From Spinacia oleracea (Eukaryota > Streptophyta > Magnoliopsida > Caryophyllales > Amaranthaceae): a DNA stretch of 64,000 nucleotides. A program made the position numbers and the translations under genes. How positions within the stretch are numbered: position 1 is the stretch's first letter; each line of letters opens with the position of its first letter. A model generated the notes under the pieces. That model had not been told where the DNA came from. It ran no database searches and saw only the letters and a list, made by a program, of their open reading frames with translations. Below are positions 47,601 through 59,724 of the stretch, piece by piece. The stretch is from contig NC_079487.1 in the NCBI RefSeq assembly GCF_020520425.1, positions 109,712,141 to 109,776,140 on the forward strand. The letters run 5' to 3'.

Positions 47601-48775
47601 GGCATGTTTGGATGGAAAGTAATGTACGAAGTATAAAGGGATAATGAAAATCAAACTAAAAAAATACTGAGATAATTGAAGATGTTGACGAGGGGATGAT
47701 CGAAGTGATGGCAAAGAGAATAAGTTAGTGTTAGTAAGAAGAAAAGAAAAGGAAAGGAAAGGGGAATAGTTACCCGGCCTCATTACGGGGATAATAGTTA
47801 CTCACCATCCCATTATCCCATTAGGGTAACTATTACTTTCAGGGCACGCTTGAATTGAGTGTAATGGATTATGGGGGTAATAAAGTCAAACCACCATAAT
47901 AAAAGGACAATGAAGGTGAATTGAGGTGGTTACAAGGGGAGCGGTGAGATGGTATTGTGATGAGAAGTTGTGGTAGTGGTGGTGTTGTGAGGAGAAGGGA
48001 GGAAGGGGGAAGTAATGACCCCCAAATGAGGGTAATAATCACCCTAGTGAGATGGTGGGTAACTATTCCCCCCATGATGAGGGTATTTGTTCCCCTTTCC
48101 TTTTTATTTTCTTCTTGCCAACACTAGCTTGTTCCCTTTGCTACCACTTCATCCCCTCATCATCACATTCAATTACCTTAGTTTGACTTTATTACCCCTT
48201 TAATACATTACCATCAATCCAAGCATGCCCTCAGGGGTAATACATTTCCCCTTCCTCCCTTCTCCTCACAAGACCGGCCACCAATTTTCATCATAAGAGC
48301 ATGCACATTGGTTGTCTCTTTAAAAAAGCTCTTGAAGGGTTTTCCGACCACTCTCTCTGTACTCCTATCTTTATACAAGAAACACTCAAGAATGCATTCC
48401 TAAAAACACTCAACATTGGTTGGTTCCTCAAATCTCCAATCTCTTTTTTACCATTTGGTGGTCCATAATTAAATGTCTTTTTAACCAAAGTTATTATTCA
48501 CTTTTTAATGTTACTCCCCACTTTTCAACAAGAATCAACTCTTGGAGGGCTCTTGGGCAAGAGCTACCTTGAATTAGCTCTCCATAAAGAGCCACTTAAG
48601 ATCCCCTCAAGAACCACTCAAGAGCTACAATGTTGGCCAAGATATAGTTCTTGTTGAAGAGCTATACTTCGAGAGCTACTTGGAGAGTCACTCCAAGAGC
48701 CATGATGTACATGCTCAAAGGTGGTTTGACCTTTATTACACTCTTAATCCATTACACCTAATCCAAACATGCATT
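47601..48775. mobile_element. Cluster of nested inverted-repeat elements
   Basis: Outer ends 'ggcatgtttggat' (47601) and 'atccaaacatgc' (48762). A second pair, 'cagggcacgcttgaattg' (47840) and 'caatccaagcatgccct' (about 48216-48232), lies inside, and a third element at 48297-48716 follows. 'gggtaataaagtcaaac' and its inverse also mirror each other. No coding part. Confidence 0.5.
48297..48716. mobile_element. MITE with GAGCATG ends
   Basis: Ends GAGCATGCACATTGG and the inverse 'catgatgtacatgctc'; the interior repeats 'aagagctac' and 'aagagcca'. 420 bp. No sure target duplication. Confidence 0.65.
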
Positions 48776-49062
48776 AAGTTACTCGATTACTTTTACTTTA
48801 TTCTATCCCACGTAATTCCTCTGTTCCTACTTGTTTGCCCATGCTCCAAATATGCTTTATTAAGGATAGGGTGGGTAGAATTAAGAAGAGACAAAAATGG
48901 ATACCAAATATAGTTAATGTGAGAGTAAAAATCGTGGTCCTTAATGGAATAATTTTTGGGGACAGACCAAAATAACAAATGGGGCAAACAAAAAGGAGCA
49001 GAGGGAGTACTCATTACTATTTCGTATAGTATTTAATTGGGGCTTGTAAACAATACGGAGTA

Positions 49063-49755
49063 CTCCCTTCATCCCGGAATACTCGCCCCGATTAGACCGA
49101 CACTGAGTTCAAGACAATTTAATTGATTTATTATTTAATTGGGTGGTAGTTGATAGTTGAATTTTTTTTAATATAGTTAGTGAGAAATGTGTCAACCTTT
49201 TGAGGGGATAGGGGGTGGATGGAGGGCGGCGTGCCCTATATCAGATATGTTTTTACAATATATATCACCCCACTAAACGACAAAATAGGGATAAAACAAG
49301 CATTAAAACATGTGCCATTTTTCAAAGAACATATGCCAAAAAAGCATATGCCATTTTGGAAAATGGATGCCATTTTTCAAAAATCGATGCCATTTTTCAA
49401 AAACGAATGTCATTTTCCAAAGAAAATTGATTTTGTTCTTTAGCGTTTGTCTTTAGCCTATTTTGTCGTTTAGTGGGGTAATATGTTTTTGTAAAAATAT
49501 ATCTGAGATGGATTTATACTTTCTCGGATGGGGGTGTATGGGACCACAAAATAAATCGTGAGGGGAGGGAGGTGGGGGTGGGGGTACGTTGAATTTTTTA
49601 ATATTTTTTTTAGAAAGTAGGCATATATGTGGGTCCATTAATTGAAAAAAATGATATAATATTAGTAAAATTATATCATTTATAGAAACAGAGTGAGTAT
49701 TAAGAGACGAATTTATAAGAAAAGTGGAGCGAGTATTATGGGAATGATGGGGTGA
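49063..49755. mobile_element. Stowaway-like MITE with a second MITE inside
   Basis: Left end CTCCCTTCATCCCGGAATAC after TA at 49061-49062; right end decayed near 'gcgagtattatgggaatg' (49729-49750). The insert at 49232-49515 is listed apart. 48776-49062 before it is AT-rich spacer. Confidence 0.6.
49232..49515. mobile_element. MITE, same family as 17449-17772
   Basis: Mirrored ends 'atatcagatatgtttttaca' and 'tgtaaaaatatatctgaga', with 'caccccactaaacgacaaaa' and its inverse inward, and 'atgccatttttcaaaaa' repeats in the centre. Confidence 0.7.
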
Positions 49756-50163
49756 TTGTTTGTGTAAAGCCCAATATATTTTACACACTCCCTAGAAAAA
49801 ATATATATATGCTAATATTTTAAAACACAACTAACTTTTGAGCCCGTTAAGAGAATGGGCAGTTGTATAGTAGTTGTTTAGATGTCTTTTGAAGTTTTTA
49901 ATTAGTGAGTACTTGTGATTTTTGGTAATATATGAATTAGATAGAGGTGTAATTTGAAGGTTGAAAAAATATAAAAATTATATGTTGAATAAATACTGGA
50001 TGTTAAAGGGGTGGAGTGAAAGAGACTAATGAGTATATTAGACTATTAATAACTTGATGTTGAATAAGGAAAATGGAGTGGAAGAGGCATTAGAAGTTGT
50101 AAATCATAGAAACAATAAAGAAAAATTGGGAAAAAAACAAAATAAAATGATGGGTGAAAGGAG
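49756..50163. other. Spacer, no gene seen
   Basis: AT-rich, no open frame of note and no clear element ends. Confidence 0.45.
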
Positions 50164-50553
50164 AGATGCCACATAATCTATGGTGTTCCTTTTTAAATAC
50201 TAGGTATAGACTAGGTATAGAAGAGATGCCACATGGTTTCTAATAATGAGATGCCACATAATCTATGGTGTTCATTTTAAAATACTAGGAATAGATGTTT
50301 TATTTGCCATGTGTCCACTTCTTAATTTTCTCTTTTTTTCTTTTTCAAATTGATTTACCCTTGAATTCTAATTCCAGTTATTAAAAAAAGTCTCTTTATA
50401 TTTTTCATTAATAATGTAATTCATAACATCTTATTTCATCAAGGGTAGAATAAATTGATTAGTTCATTGTCCCTACAACTTCTATATCATCGTACACCAT
50501 AATTTAGATTTGATTAAAACATATAACCGTGCATAACACAGGCTTAAAACTAG
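50164..50553 (+). mobile_element. Helitron ends: a 3' terminus and duplicated 5'-like termini
   Basis: 50527-50553 reads a loose hairpin 'ccgtgcataacacagg' then CTTAAAACTAG followed by T, the form of a Helitron 3' end on the plus strand. At 50164-50207 and 50251-50295 two copies of 'gatgccacataatctatggt' and 'aaatactagg' resemble the complement of Helitron 5' ends. The pieces face in ways that do not make one simple element, so two or more decayed Helitrons overlap here. Confidence 0.5.
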
Positions 50554-50768
50554 TTACATAAAAAAACTCATTGTTTTAATTTGTATAGTTATTAGTCTAG
50601 GAGATGTCCCAAAATGTTGCATGTAGTTCGAGTTTTTTTTATTTATTTTTATTTCAAATTCACTTATAAATTTTATTATATATGCATAAAATTGGTATAC
50701 AAAAATGTTACACACTTACACATATATTGAATTACAAATTCGGCACACATTTTGGATGAAAAACCATA

Positions 50769-51020
50769 CTCCCACCGTCCCTTAATACTCGACCTATTTT
50801 GACCGTACACGCTTGCCAATGCACAACTTTGACCATCAATTTCTTTAACTATATATTATAAAAACTTATACAAATATTAATATTTTGAAACTATATATTA
50901 AGATGAAGCCAACAATATATTATATACTAACATTTATTCTCATATACTAGAAATAAAATAGGGTCAAAGTAAATAATGCAAAAAAGTCAAACTAGGTCGA
51001 GTAGTAAGGGAGGGAGGGAG
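50769..51020. mobile_element. Stowaway-like MITE, uninterrupted
   Basis: Ends CTCCCACCGTCCCTTAATAC and the inverse 'gtagtaagggagggagggag'; TA at 50767-50768 and 51021-51022. 252 bp. Close relative of the split copy at 34440-35545. Confidence 0.88.
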
Positions 51021-51191
51021 TATTTGATTAGCTAAAGAAAAGCGCAAAACCAATTCTTCATATTCTTCTCTCAATTAATTTCACAGTTTTATGTTTGATC
51101 TGAATAACTTCCTATGTTTTAGTAAATAAGTTGAACAATAATTTAGACAATATTTGTTATCGCAAATTGTTACTCAAAGATATAAATTTAA

Positions 51192-51577
51192 GGCAAATTT
51201 GTCAAAAACTACCTTATAAAATATGATTTTTGCGAAAAACTACCTTACAAAAAAAATGTTGTAATAAACTACCTTATAAAAAATTTATGTTGTAAGATAC
51301 TACCTTTTCCCGAATTATGAACGTTTGATCGAAATTTCGGGATTGACTTTACCATATATATGTCACGTGCCATTTAATTACGTCTTTCCCGTTAGATGTC
51401 GCGTAATATGCACCTAGTAAAGTCAACGTCGTAATTTTAAATCAATGCTCATAATATGGCCAAAGGTAGTATCTTACAACATAAAAATTTTATAAGGTAG
51501 TTTATTACAACATTTTTTTTATAAGGTAGTTTTTCGCAAAAATCATATTTTATAAGGTAGTTTTTGACAAATTTGCC
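51192..51577. mobile_element. Foldback MITE with about 117-bp inverted ends, Mutator type
   Basis: Starts GGCAAATTTGTCAAAAACTA; the right end is its inverse, and the match runs inward for about 117 bp with only a few differences. Flanked by TAAATTTAA at 51183-51191 and 51578-51586 (9 bp). 386 bp total, with a 150-bp middle. Confidence 0.88.
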
Positions 51578-51936
51578 TAAATTTAATTAGGCATTAAAAT
51601 TTTACACTACGTACATTTACACGAATAACTTTTCTCTTTTTTAATTGCTTAGCTTTCATAGTCATAAATTCAATATATTTGATTTTGTTTTATTTATTTG
51701 ATGTTAGGAAAATTTGTGTTTTACCACTTTTTTTTTTTTTTTGAACTTGTGTTTTAGCATCTAAATATCTCAAACTTTTATTTTACCACTTAAAAATAAA
51801 AAATGATAAAGAAAATAATTTTACCACTTTTTTTATATATAATTCACAATCTCTACTACTTTCATGCAGCAAGCAATTCAAAAAGTCAAAAATTGAAAAG
51901 ATAATTTACTAAAACTATTCACACATGCAATATTTA

Positions 51937-52219
51937 GGCTCCGTTCTATTCGACTTATTTTGTCTGAAATTATATTTTATATCTTAAATTCTTAACTTAT
52001 CTAAACTAGAGTGGACTTATTATATCTGAAAAAAACTTATTTTGTCTGAAATAAACTTATTTGTGTATGAAAATTAAATGTCTGGAAAAAAAAAACTTAT
52101 TTTTGTTGAACTTGTATTATCTGAATTTATCTGAGCTTACTTGAACTTGTCTAAATTTAATTGAACTTATCTGAACTTAACTGAACTTATTTTGTTAATA
52201 AGTCGAACATAACAGAGTC
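51937..52219. mobile_element. Tourist-like MITE with 'cttatctgaactta' subterminal words
   Basis: Starts GGCTCCGTTCTATTCGACTT and ends with the inverse 'aagtcgaacataacagagtc'; TTA at 51934-51936 and 52220-52222. Confidence 0.8.
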
Positions 52220-52296
52220 TTAATAGCGAGAATATCCCAAATTAATACAATAAAAAAAAGTTAAACATAATATTTCAATTTCTCAATTCAAGCAAT

Positions 52297-52849
52297 CCGT
52301 GGACTATGGACCGTGGTGCACATAGAAAATGGTGCACCAAAAGAACATATGTGCATAAACAAAAGAACATGACACTACGGCAAAAGAACATGCGATATAA
52401 TATTTCACTTTTTTGTTAAAAAAATAATATATTATTTTACTATTTATTAAAAACATAAAATAAAAATATACTCATGTTCTTTTCTCGTAACTAGATGTTC
52501 TTTCAATTATATACTAGTGTTTTTAAGGTGCACCATGCTCACTGTGCACCATGGTCCACCTTCTAAATTGCGCTTCCGTGGACTATGGACCATGGTGCAC
52601 ATAGAGCATGGTGCACCATGTGCACCAAAAGAACACATGTGCATAAACAAAAGATCATGACACTACGACCAAAGAACATGCAATATAATGTTTTACTTTT
52701 TTGTTATAAAAAATCACAATTTATTAAAAATATAAAAAAATATATGTCGATGTTCTTTTTACGTAACCATATGTTCTTTTAATTATACACTAATGTTCTC
52801 AAGGTGCACCATGCTCTATGTGCACCATGGTCCACCTTCTAAATTGCGG
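52297..52849. repeat. Two MITE-like units in tandem, about 279 bp each
   Basis: Unit 1 (52297-52575) and unit 2 (52576-52849) each start CCGTGGACTATGGACC and end 'ccatggtccaccttctaaattgcg'-like. Each unit has mirrored 'ggtgcacatag' / 'ctatgtgcacc' ends and 'aaaagaaca' inside. Both show the same junction word 'ttctaaattgcg'. Confidence 0.85.
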
Positions 52850-53925
52850 GCAATAGACAAGGCGGATGCTATCTCCGTAGTTTCTTTTAGTATTTGCAAG
52901 TGCTTTGTATTAGTTAGTAGAGCTCTTTGTAATTTGCAAACTCTTTATTTTAATGCTTATGTCAAAAAAAAATATATGTTAAGCTCCACTTTGCTTGAAT
53001 CGATTGTGATTGAACCAAGTTCAAACTCAATCATACTCCGTAAATAATACTACATTTATTTTAAAATAATGGCCGGTTACACTTTATATTTTCACGCTTG
53101 CCAATGTAAATATTTAGATATTAATTAATATCTCTAATTTGTATTCGTAAAAAAAATAATATTCCGAAAGTACATATCGAGAAGAATCAAACAAGATCTC
53201 ACACGACTATATTTTTCTTTACGCATAAATCACAAATGATAGTCAAATTGAAATTTGTAAATAGTATCAAAAGTTAAAGTGTTTCCATTAATATGAAATG
53301 AAGAGAGCACGTATGTATTATATTTCCTGAGGCTAATAATTTTCCATACTTGAGAGGTGTAGAATTAGTGAAAAATATATTGAGTCATAAACAAAGAAAT
53401 CACAAGAAAGAATATCTATTTAATCATACAGCTTTAATTTACTTGGACGGCTCTTTTTAACCCCCAGGATGCCCGTGATTAAAATTACAAAATATGTGTA
53501 TGAATTTTCTTTTTGTGTAATTAATTATTTGTTGAGCCAATAATAATAAAAGTCATAAATTTGGGCATGCAAATTCATTAAATTGAATTATAGAAGAATT
53601 AAAAGGCAATACATGCACGAGTGCAGAATATAATTTCTATGTTTTTATTTCGTTTCATGCGAATGTCTTTTAATTTACTTTTGTTATTTAATTTAACTTT
53701 TGGAGACTCTTTCGGTCAAAAGTCAACTACATAGATCATTGCATTCTTGCCAACATAGACTTTACCGCACGACTTCGGAATTTTTACAAAACATTTGTGC
53801 TGTCTATCCGTTTACACACAACCGTCAACCATCCATGATATATAATCATCCGTTCTCTAAATATCTTACAATATTTACGTTAAATATTTGACCATTTATT
53901 GCGATTCGTACATATAAAAAATTAT
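52850..53925. other. AT-rich spacer with a decayed Stowaway-like piece
   Basis: 53065-53300 has 'cacgcttgccaatg' and 'caagatctcacacgactata', words from inside Stowaway-like MITEs, but no clean ends. The rest shows nothing. Confidence 0.45.
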
Positions 53926-53927
53926 AC

Positions 53928-54211
53928 TCCCTCCGTCCCAGATTAGTTGTTATACTTTCTTTTTCCGTCCGTCCCAGATTAGTTGTTACACTTCTAAATT
54001 AGAAATGACCCCACAATTATTATATTGTCTCTCTCTTCCCACTACTTTTTTTTTTGTCCCCACACCCTCTCTCATTCAATTAAAAAAATACGTCATTAAC
54101 TCCTATCACATCTACTTTTTCAATAAAATAACAATTGATAACCAAACAACCACTTATCACCTAAAACTTTGTGCAAAGGTAAGTGTAACAACTAATCTGA
54201 GACGGAGAGAG
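53928..54211. mobile_element. Stowaway-like MITE
   Basis: Starts CTCCCTCCGTCCCAGATTAG and ends with the inverse 'ctaatctgagacggagagag'; TA at 53926-53927 and 54212-54213. The left end word is repeated once at 53970 ('ccgtcccagattagttgtta'). Confidence 0.88.
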
Positions 54212-54392
54212 TAATTATTATACGAAAATGATAAATGTCGCAACATGCGACCTTTAAGCCGTGTCACAGTGGTGACATGACACGCCTATGTGTCATAAAT
54301 GTATTTGGAAATTAAGATATTTAGATTATGTAACCAATTATACATGTTACACAAAAAGTAGGAAAATCTTAATATTCTAATTTACAAATTGA

Positions 54393-56654
54393 CACTACTA
54401 CAAAAAAGGGCATAGAGTACTGTTGAAATACACTTTATAAAACGCCTCAGAGGCGTTCTCCAACTCAGCGCACTATAAAGTTTATAATACGGGTAAAAGA
54501 AGCGTTTTATATACCTAGTTATAAAGTACAGTGATAAGAGATAAGCGTCCTCTATTCTCTTCCTAAAATTAGAAAATGAAGGAGGAATATAGAACGGTTA
54601 ACGTACATAACCGTCTCCTATACTCTATAATAAAGCGCCCCTTATATACATAAACGTCCTCTATTCTTCCTATTGAATATTGAGATACAGAACATCTTCC
54701 GTACATAGGCGTACTATATACTTCATGCTTAATATTAAGATAGCAAGCTGTTTCGGGTTAGGGTTCGGAAGTGCCCAGTCTTCCCACTTTCACGTGTTCT
54801 AATACCAATTGTTATTAAGTAATAGATTATGTAAATAAACTAAATATGTAAAGCATATATTATGCATGTCATCTAATTATGGGTAGTATAGAATCAGTAG
54901 ACTTAGCATATCATCAGCCCATGATTTACGCCATGATCAACGTCATAATTAGGCTAGAATATTGCTGAAGATTTACACTTGTATTTTGCATATATATTCC
55001 TATTCTATGAATAAAGAAGAATATGGAGTTATCACTTCTATCATTAACATTTAATTTAACACTTTGAAATTACAATTATAACACTTTGAAATTAAAATCA
55101 TCAAAATATTACAAACTTACAAAAATTAACATAAATGATTATAAGTTAGATTGTTAGAGTATACAATTTCAAAGAACAATTTAATTATAAAATAAGAACC
55201 CTTATGGCACACACTAAACGACCAACATCCGAAATCACCATCTTCGCTACGACCCGGAAACAACTTAAACCTGAAATCATTAGCAAGAAAAAAAAGGTTA
55301 GACCAAAAGAGTGATTTGTGATAAACAAGTACGAAGTACTTTGTACATTTATTTAATTGAATCACAAAAAGGAATATTAACAAATTATTCAGTTCTTAGA
55401 TGATCGGACATGCCTGAATCAAAATAAAAACTAGCTGTTTCTGAAATATGCTAGCACAATTGATCATAAATATCACAAATTTTAAACAATGAACTCAAAG
55501 AAAATAAAGTAGTGCACCATTAAAATCAAGTCAAACACCATTAACAGTCCATTTATAACTCTGAAAACAAATTAAACATCATAAAAACCCATTTGAAACA
55601 AACAAGAACCCAAATTAAAAAGCAACGAAAAATCAAATCAGAGAAAGAGGGCATACTTTCAGATATCTTGAAGTTTGTTTGTTCCTAATTATACGAGGAT
55701 TAATCCCCATAAGAAAACCATTAACTTGCATTTGCAACCCATTATGTAAGATCTGATTCCTAACCCATTAACATCCTTCGTTGTTGTCGAAACCCTTTCA
55801 ACAGATTTTCGCCTAATGTCCGAATTTCAAACACACGAGATGAAGAAAATGCGAACAAAATTCTGAAAAACAAAAACAAAATAAGATCAATATTAGTGCT
55901 TAATTAATTTTACAGAAAAAAACATTTGAGATTCAAAAATGTACATCGAGAAGTAGAAAATTTTGAGAAAATTCTGGAATGAACATCAAACTACTTCAAT
56001 AACAAAAAATTAGAAGCATGAAAATAGTGGAACTAAAAAAAATCAGATCAAGTTGCAATTCAGAAGTATTTGGTTGTACTTGCATGTGATTAACAATTGA
56101 TGATGATCTTAAATGACGATCTGAGGTTCATGAGGGAGACTTTGAAAGCTAGATCTGAAGAAACGGAAAGAAAAAAAACAGGTGCGAAGGAAGACAGAGA
56201 TGACAGTGCAAGGATGAAGAAAGTAATTGAAGAAAACTGTGGAGGCAAAATGAGGTGTGTTGGACTGTTGGGGGCCTAGGGGGCTAGGGTTTTGATAAAA
56301 ATAAAGGGAAGCACTTTGGAATTAAAGTTGTCCATAATCCTTTTTAAAAAAATAAGATGGCCACAAAAATTTTAAGCGTGAGAACTAAAACGTTTAAAAT
56401 AGTCCTATAGTCCTATAATATTAGCGGAAATTTATGAAATAGGGAATAGAGTACGGTTTGGGTGGATAACGTCCTATATTCAAAATATTTAATTTAAAAA
56501 AAGGAATAGAGAACAGTGGGCAGTCAAATGCGTTTCCTTGATTTTAATTCAGGAAACGGTTTTCTCACTTAACCGCTTTCTATTCTATAGAGGACGGTCG
56601 TGTCGTCGAGGCGTTTAATATCTTGTGTTTCCTTTTCCCAATTTTGTAGTAGTG
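54393..56654. mobile_element. Non-autonomous CACTA transposon, 2262 bp
   Basis: Starts CACTACTACAAAAAAGGGC and ends 'cccaattttgtagtagtg'; 3-bp duplication TGA at 54390-54392 and 56655-56657. Subterminal zones carry 'aacgcctcagaggcgttc' and related 'gcgttttata' and 'gaggcgttt' words. The middle (55126-56279) has gene-like texture: a minus-strand stretch near 55180-55275 reads FKLFPGRSEDGDFGCW after a 'tttcag', and a plus-strand frame starts at 56097. Neither is a product I recognise. Confidence 0.88.
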
Positions 56655-56762
56655 TGAATAATGTAATTTTTTATTTCAGAAAAATATTTCTAATTTGTAT
56701 AGGAAATAAGAAAAAAAATACTTTTAATTATTTATATGATATAGGAAATTAAAATAAAAAAT

Positions 56763-57089
56763 CAAAAGGTCTTGCGTGCACAAGTTGTACAATAAATTTA
56801 TTGTACACCAACATAACTTTAATCTAGTTTTCTCTAACTTTTACTCAGTTTTCTCTAACTTTTATACTATTACAAAAAAAGTTAATAGATAAACATTTTA
56901 AAGTGTTAAATGATTAATTTTATACATTATTAGTGATTTTGAATAAATATTTTTTATTAAAATGAAAATTTTTATTACTAAAAAGTAGATAACTTTTACC
57001 TATATAATGGTGACTTTTAAGCATTTTACGTCAACTTTAACTTCGGTGTACAATATTTATCGTACACCTCATGTAAATAAGAATTTGTG
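56763..57089. mobile_element. Mutator-type MITE, copy 2
   Basis: Starts CAAAAGGTCTTGCGTGCACA and ends AATAAGAATTTGTG; 9-bp duplication ATAAAAAAT at 56754-56762 and 57090-57098. 327 bp. Clear relative of 47007-47328. Confidence 0.85.
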
Positions 57090-57098
57090 ATAAAAAAT

Positions 57099-58651
57099 AC
57101 ATTTACTAATTTATACTTAGAAAATAAAAAACACAGTACATTACAAAAAGGTATTACTGTCTACGTATGCTACGTATGCCGGAATTACATAATCAACTTG
57201 ATATACGTACAGGCCTATTAATACTATACCTCAAAGCTTATCCATTCTACTTGCGATCTTAATTTTTTTGTAATTTCTATGCCGATCTATCTTCATCTAA
57301 AATAAGCTAGGCGATATTAAGTTTCGTCTGAATGAATGAATTGTTTGGTTTTTAAAAAAAAATCAGATTAATTCATTGATAAAAAGTCATACGGCATCTT
57401 CTAAATTGTTTGATTTAATTGATGGTTATGTCATAATTTAATTTGAAGTTTACAATAAATTAAGTTATTCAATAAGTGTTTGGGACAAGTTGAATTAATA
57501 CTCAAGTGTTAAATTCATGGAAAAAAGGGGTAAAGCCTACATTTAAGTATAAGGAGTTTACTACGGAATAATTTAAATAAAGACGAAATACGTAGCATAT
57601 AAAGACGAATAGTTTAATTGCACAAAATATATTACTAGATTATACGTATAGAGAATAGTTTATTAAGCTAAATATTTTTAAACTAGTAATATATTTTGCT
57701 TTTATTAAGCTAAATATAGTTCGTATTAAACTAGTAATATATTTTATGCCTGAATTACTAGATTACTAGACGAATAGTTTAATTACTAGATTATAAAAAA
57801 TACAGTACATTACAAAAAGGAAATATATAAATATAATAAATATTTGTTTCCTTCTTTTGTATCGACTGCTTTATTTATATATTTTCATAGTAAAAATATT
57901 GAATTGATAGTAAAAAGAATTTGATGACGTGTATCCTACATGGCACCTATTTGTACCTATGAAATGTCGACACGTAAGATTGCGACAATATTTTGTTGTC
58001 GCAACTTGCGACCTATATCATCATCCATTATTATATCGATAAATATTTTCTAAATATCAATAGTTTATGAAAATTATTAGTTGCACTCAAGGGTATTTTT
58101 TATGCCTATAGGCGGTCCCTCTCACATTTTCTCGTCACATATAAGGGGAAAATATGAGAGGATACACCGTATACCTGGATGCACATAATATGTTCTAAAT
58201 TGCATATAATTTTTGTTTAATCGGACAAAAGGTGACATAGGTTACACAATCAACAACAAACATGGTACCGTCACTGACAAGTATTTCGCATCCCACTCGT
58301 CAAAATTCCCCTTCTACTCTATTTTCAGCATCTCAATCATCTGATTTTTCAGCTAACATTGCATTATTACATACTAATCCATTTTTATTTTCATTTTCAT
58401 TTTCATTTTCATTTTCTAGAGCTTTCTGCCTCATGTTTATTAGTTTATGGTCCGAACGAGTATCACAGGACATTACAAATCAGTGAAATTATCGAAAAAT
58501 TAACTAAAATTAAGTATTTTTTAAAAAAATTAGTGAAATATTAACTAAAATTAGATATATATATTTTTTTGGCAAGTGGGGTCACGCGACTCCATTAAAC
58601 TCCCTCCCTAGTCACGGTTACAAATTACTACGTATCTGTAGTATATTATAC
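57099..58651. other. AT-rich spacer, no gene
   Basis: Contains 'cagtacattacaaaaagg' twice (near 57134 and 57802) and several 'gaatagtttaatt' / 'ctagattat' repeats at 57600-57790. A TTTTCA-type microsatellite lies at 58382-58416. Short frames only. Confidence 0.5.
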
Positions 58652-59724
58652 ATTTTTTTTTTTTTATAAAGTAAGAAAAGGAACTTAGGTACCCCTTCGC
58701 ACAAGGGTGTAGCCTAAGTAGTCACTCTGAACAATTTCATCTAACTTAGGGCTGGAGTTCGGGGAAATACACATAGGATTACAAATAAGATGACCTACAT
58801 TAGCAATCCAATCGGCTGCTCTGTTTGCTTCTCTGTATATGTGATTGATGTGAGCTGAGTCAAAACGCTGAAGGAGAATCTTGCTGTCATGAATAATGTT
58901 TTGTAGTTTCCAAGGGGGCTTCCAAGTACCTTTTAAAGAGTTAATCACTAGAAGATTATCTCCTTCGATGTGAATATCCTTTATACCTAGTCTTATAGCT
59001 TCTTGGATTCCTTTGTGTAGGGCCAGGGCTTCAGCCATATAGACTTGAGAGTTGCCGAAATTGAAAGCCTTAGCCTCGATAGCAGTCCCGGTGCTGCTTC
59101 TGATAATGATTCCTCCTGCTGCTGACGAAGATTTGCGAGAACCATCGAAGTTAAGTTTGAAGGCGCCTGTGGGAGGCGGAAACCACCTCACAAGGATGGT
59201 GGATGGAGTGGAGGATTGGTTAGGAGTAGTAGAATGAGTGGTGAAATGGGTACCTCTAAGTTGGTGAGAGTCAATAAGGATTCTGAATTCCCATTCTTTA
59301 AAGGTATTGAGGGCTCTGAAGAAACAGCGGCAAGTAGAGACCTTAGTATTGGAGAAGACTAAGGCATTACGTTCCTTCCAGATAATCCAGCATAGGTTGA
59401 TGAATTTGCGAAGAGCAACCTGATTTCGTCTGAGGTAGTCTAGAGTTTTGAAAAAATCGATCATCGGGAAGGTGAAATCTAGCCAGTTTTTGGTGAGTCT
59501 GTGGGTCCAGACATTTTTTGAGTGTTCACAATGGAGGAAAAGGTGGTCTAAATTTTCGCTAGCTTGATTACATCTTGGGCAGCAATTTGTAGGAATGATT
59601 TTTCTATGGAAAAGCGTTTCATAATTTGGAAGACTTTTATGACAGATTTGCCAAAGGAAAAATTTCAGTTTCGGAGCTAAATTAAGCTTCCAGATCCATC
59701 TAACACTAGTGGAAAAAGGGTCAT

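Noticed and set aside
49215-49443. Overlapping 71- and 74-residue frames
   Set aside because: Both are translations of 'atgccatttttcaaaa' repeats in a MITE.
54755-54775. Telomere-like 'gggttagggttcgg'
   Set aside because: A single short occurrence, not an array; chance within a CACTA.
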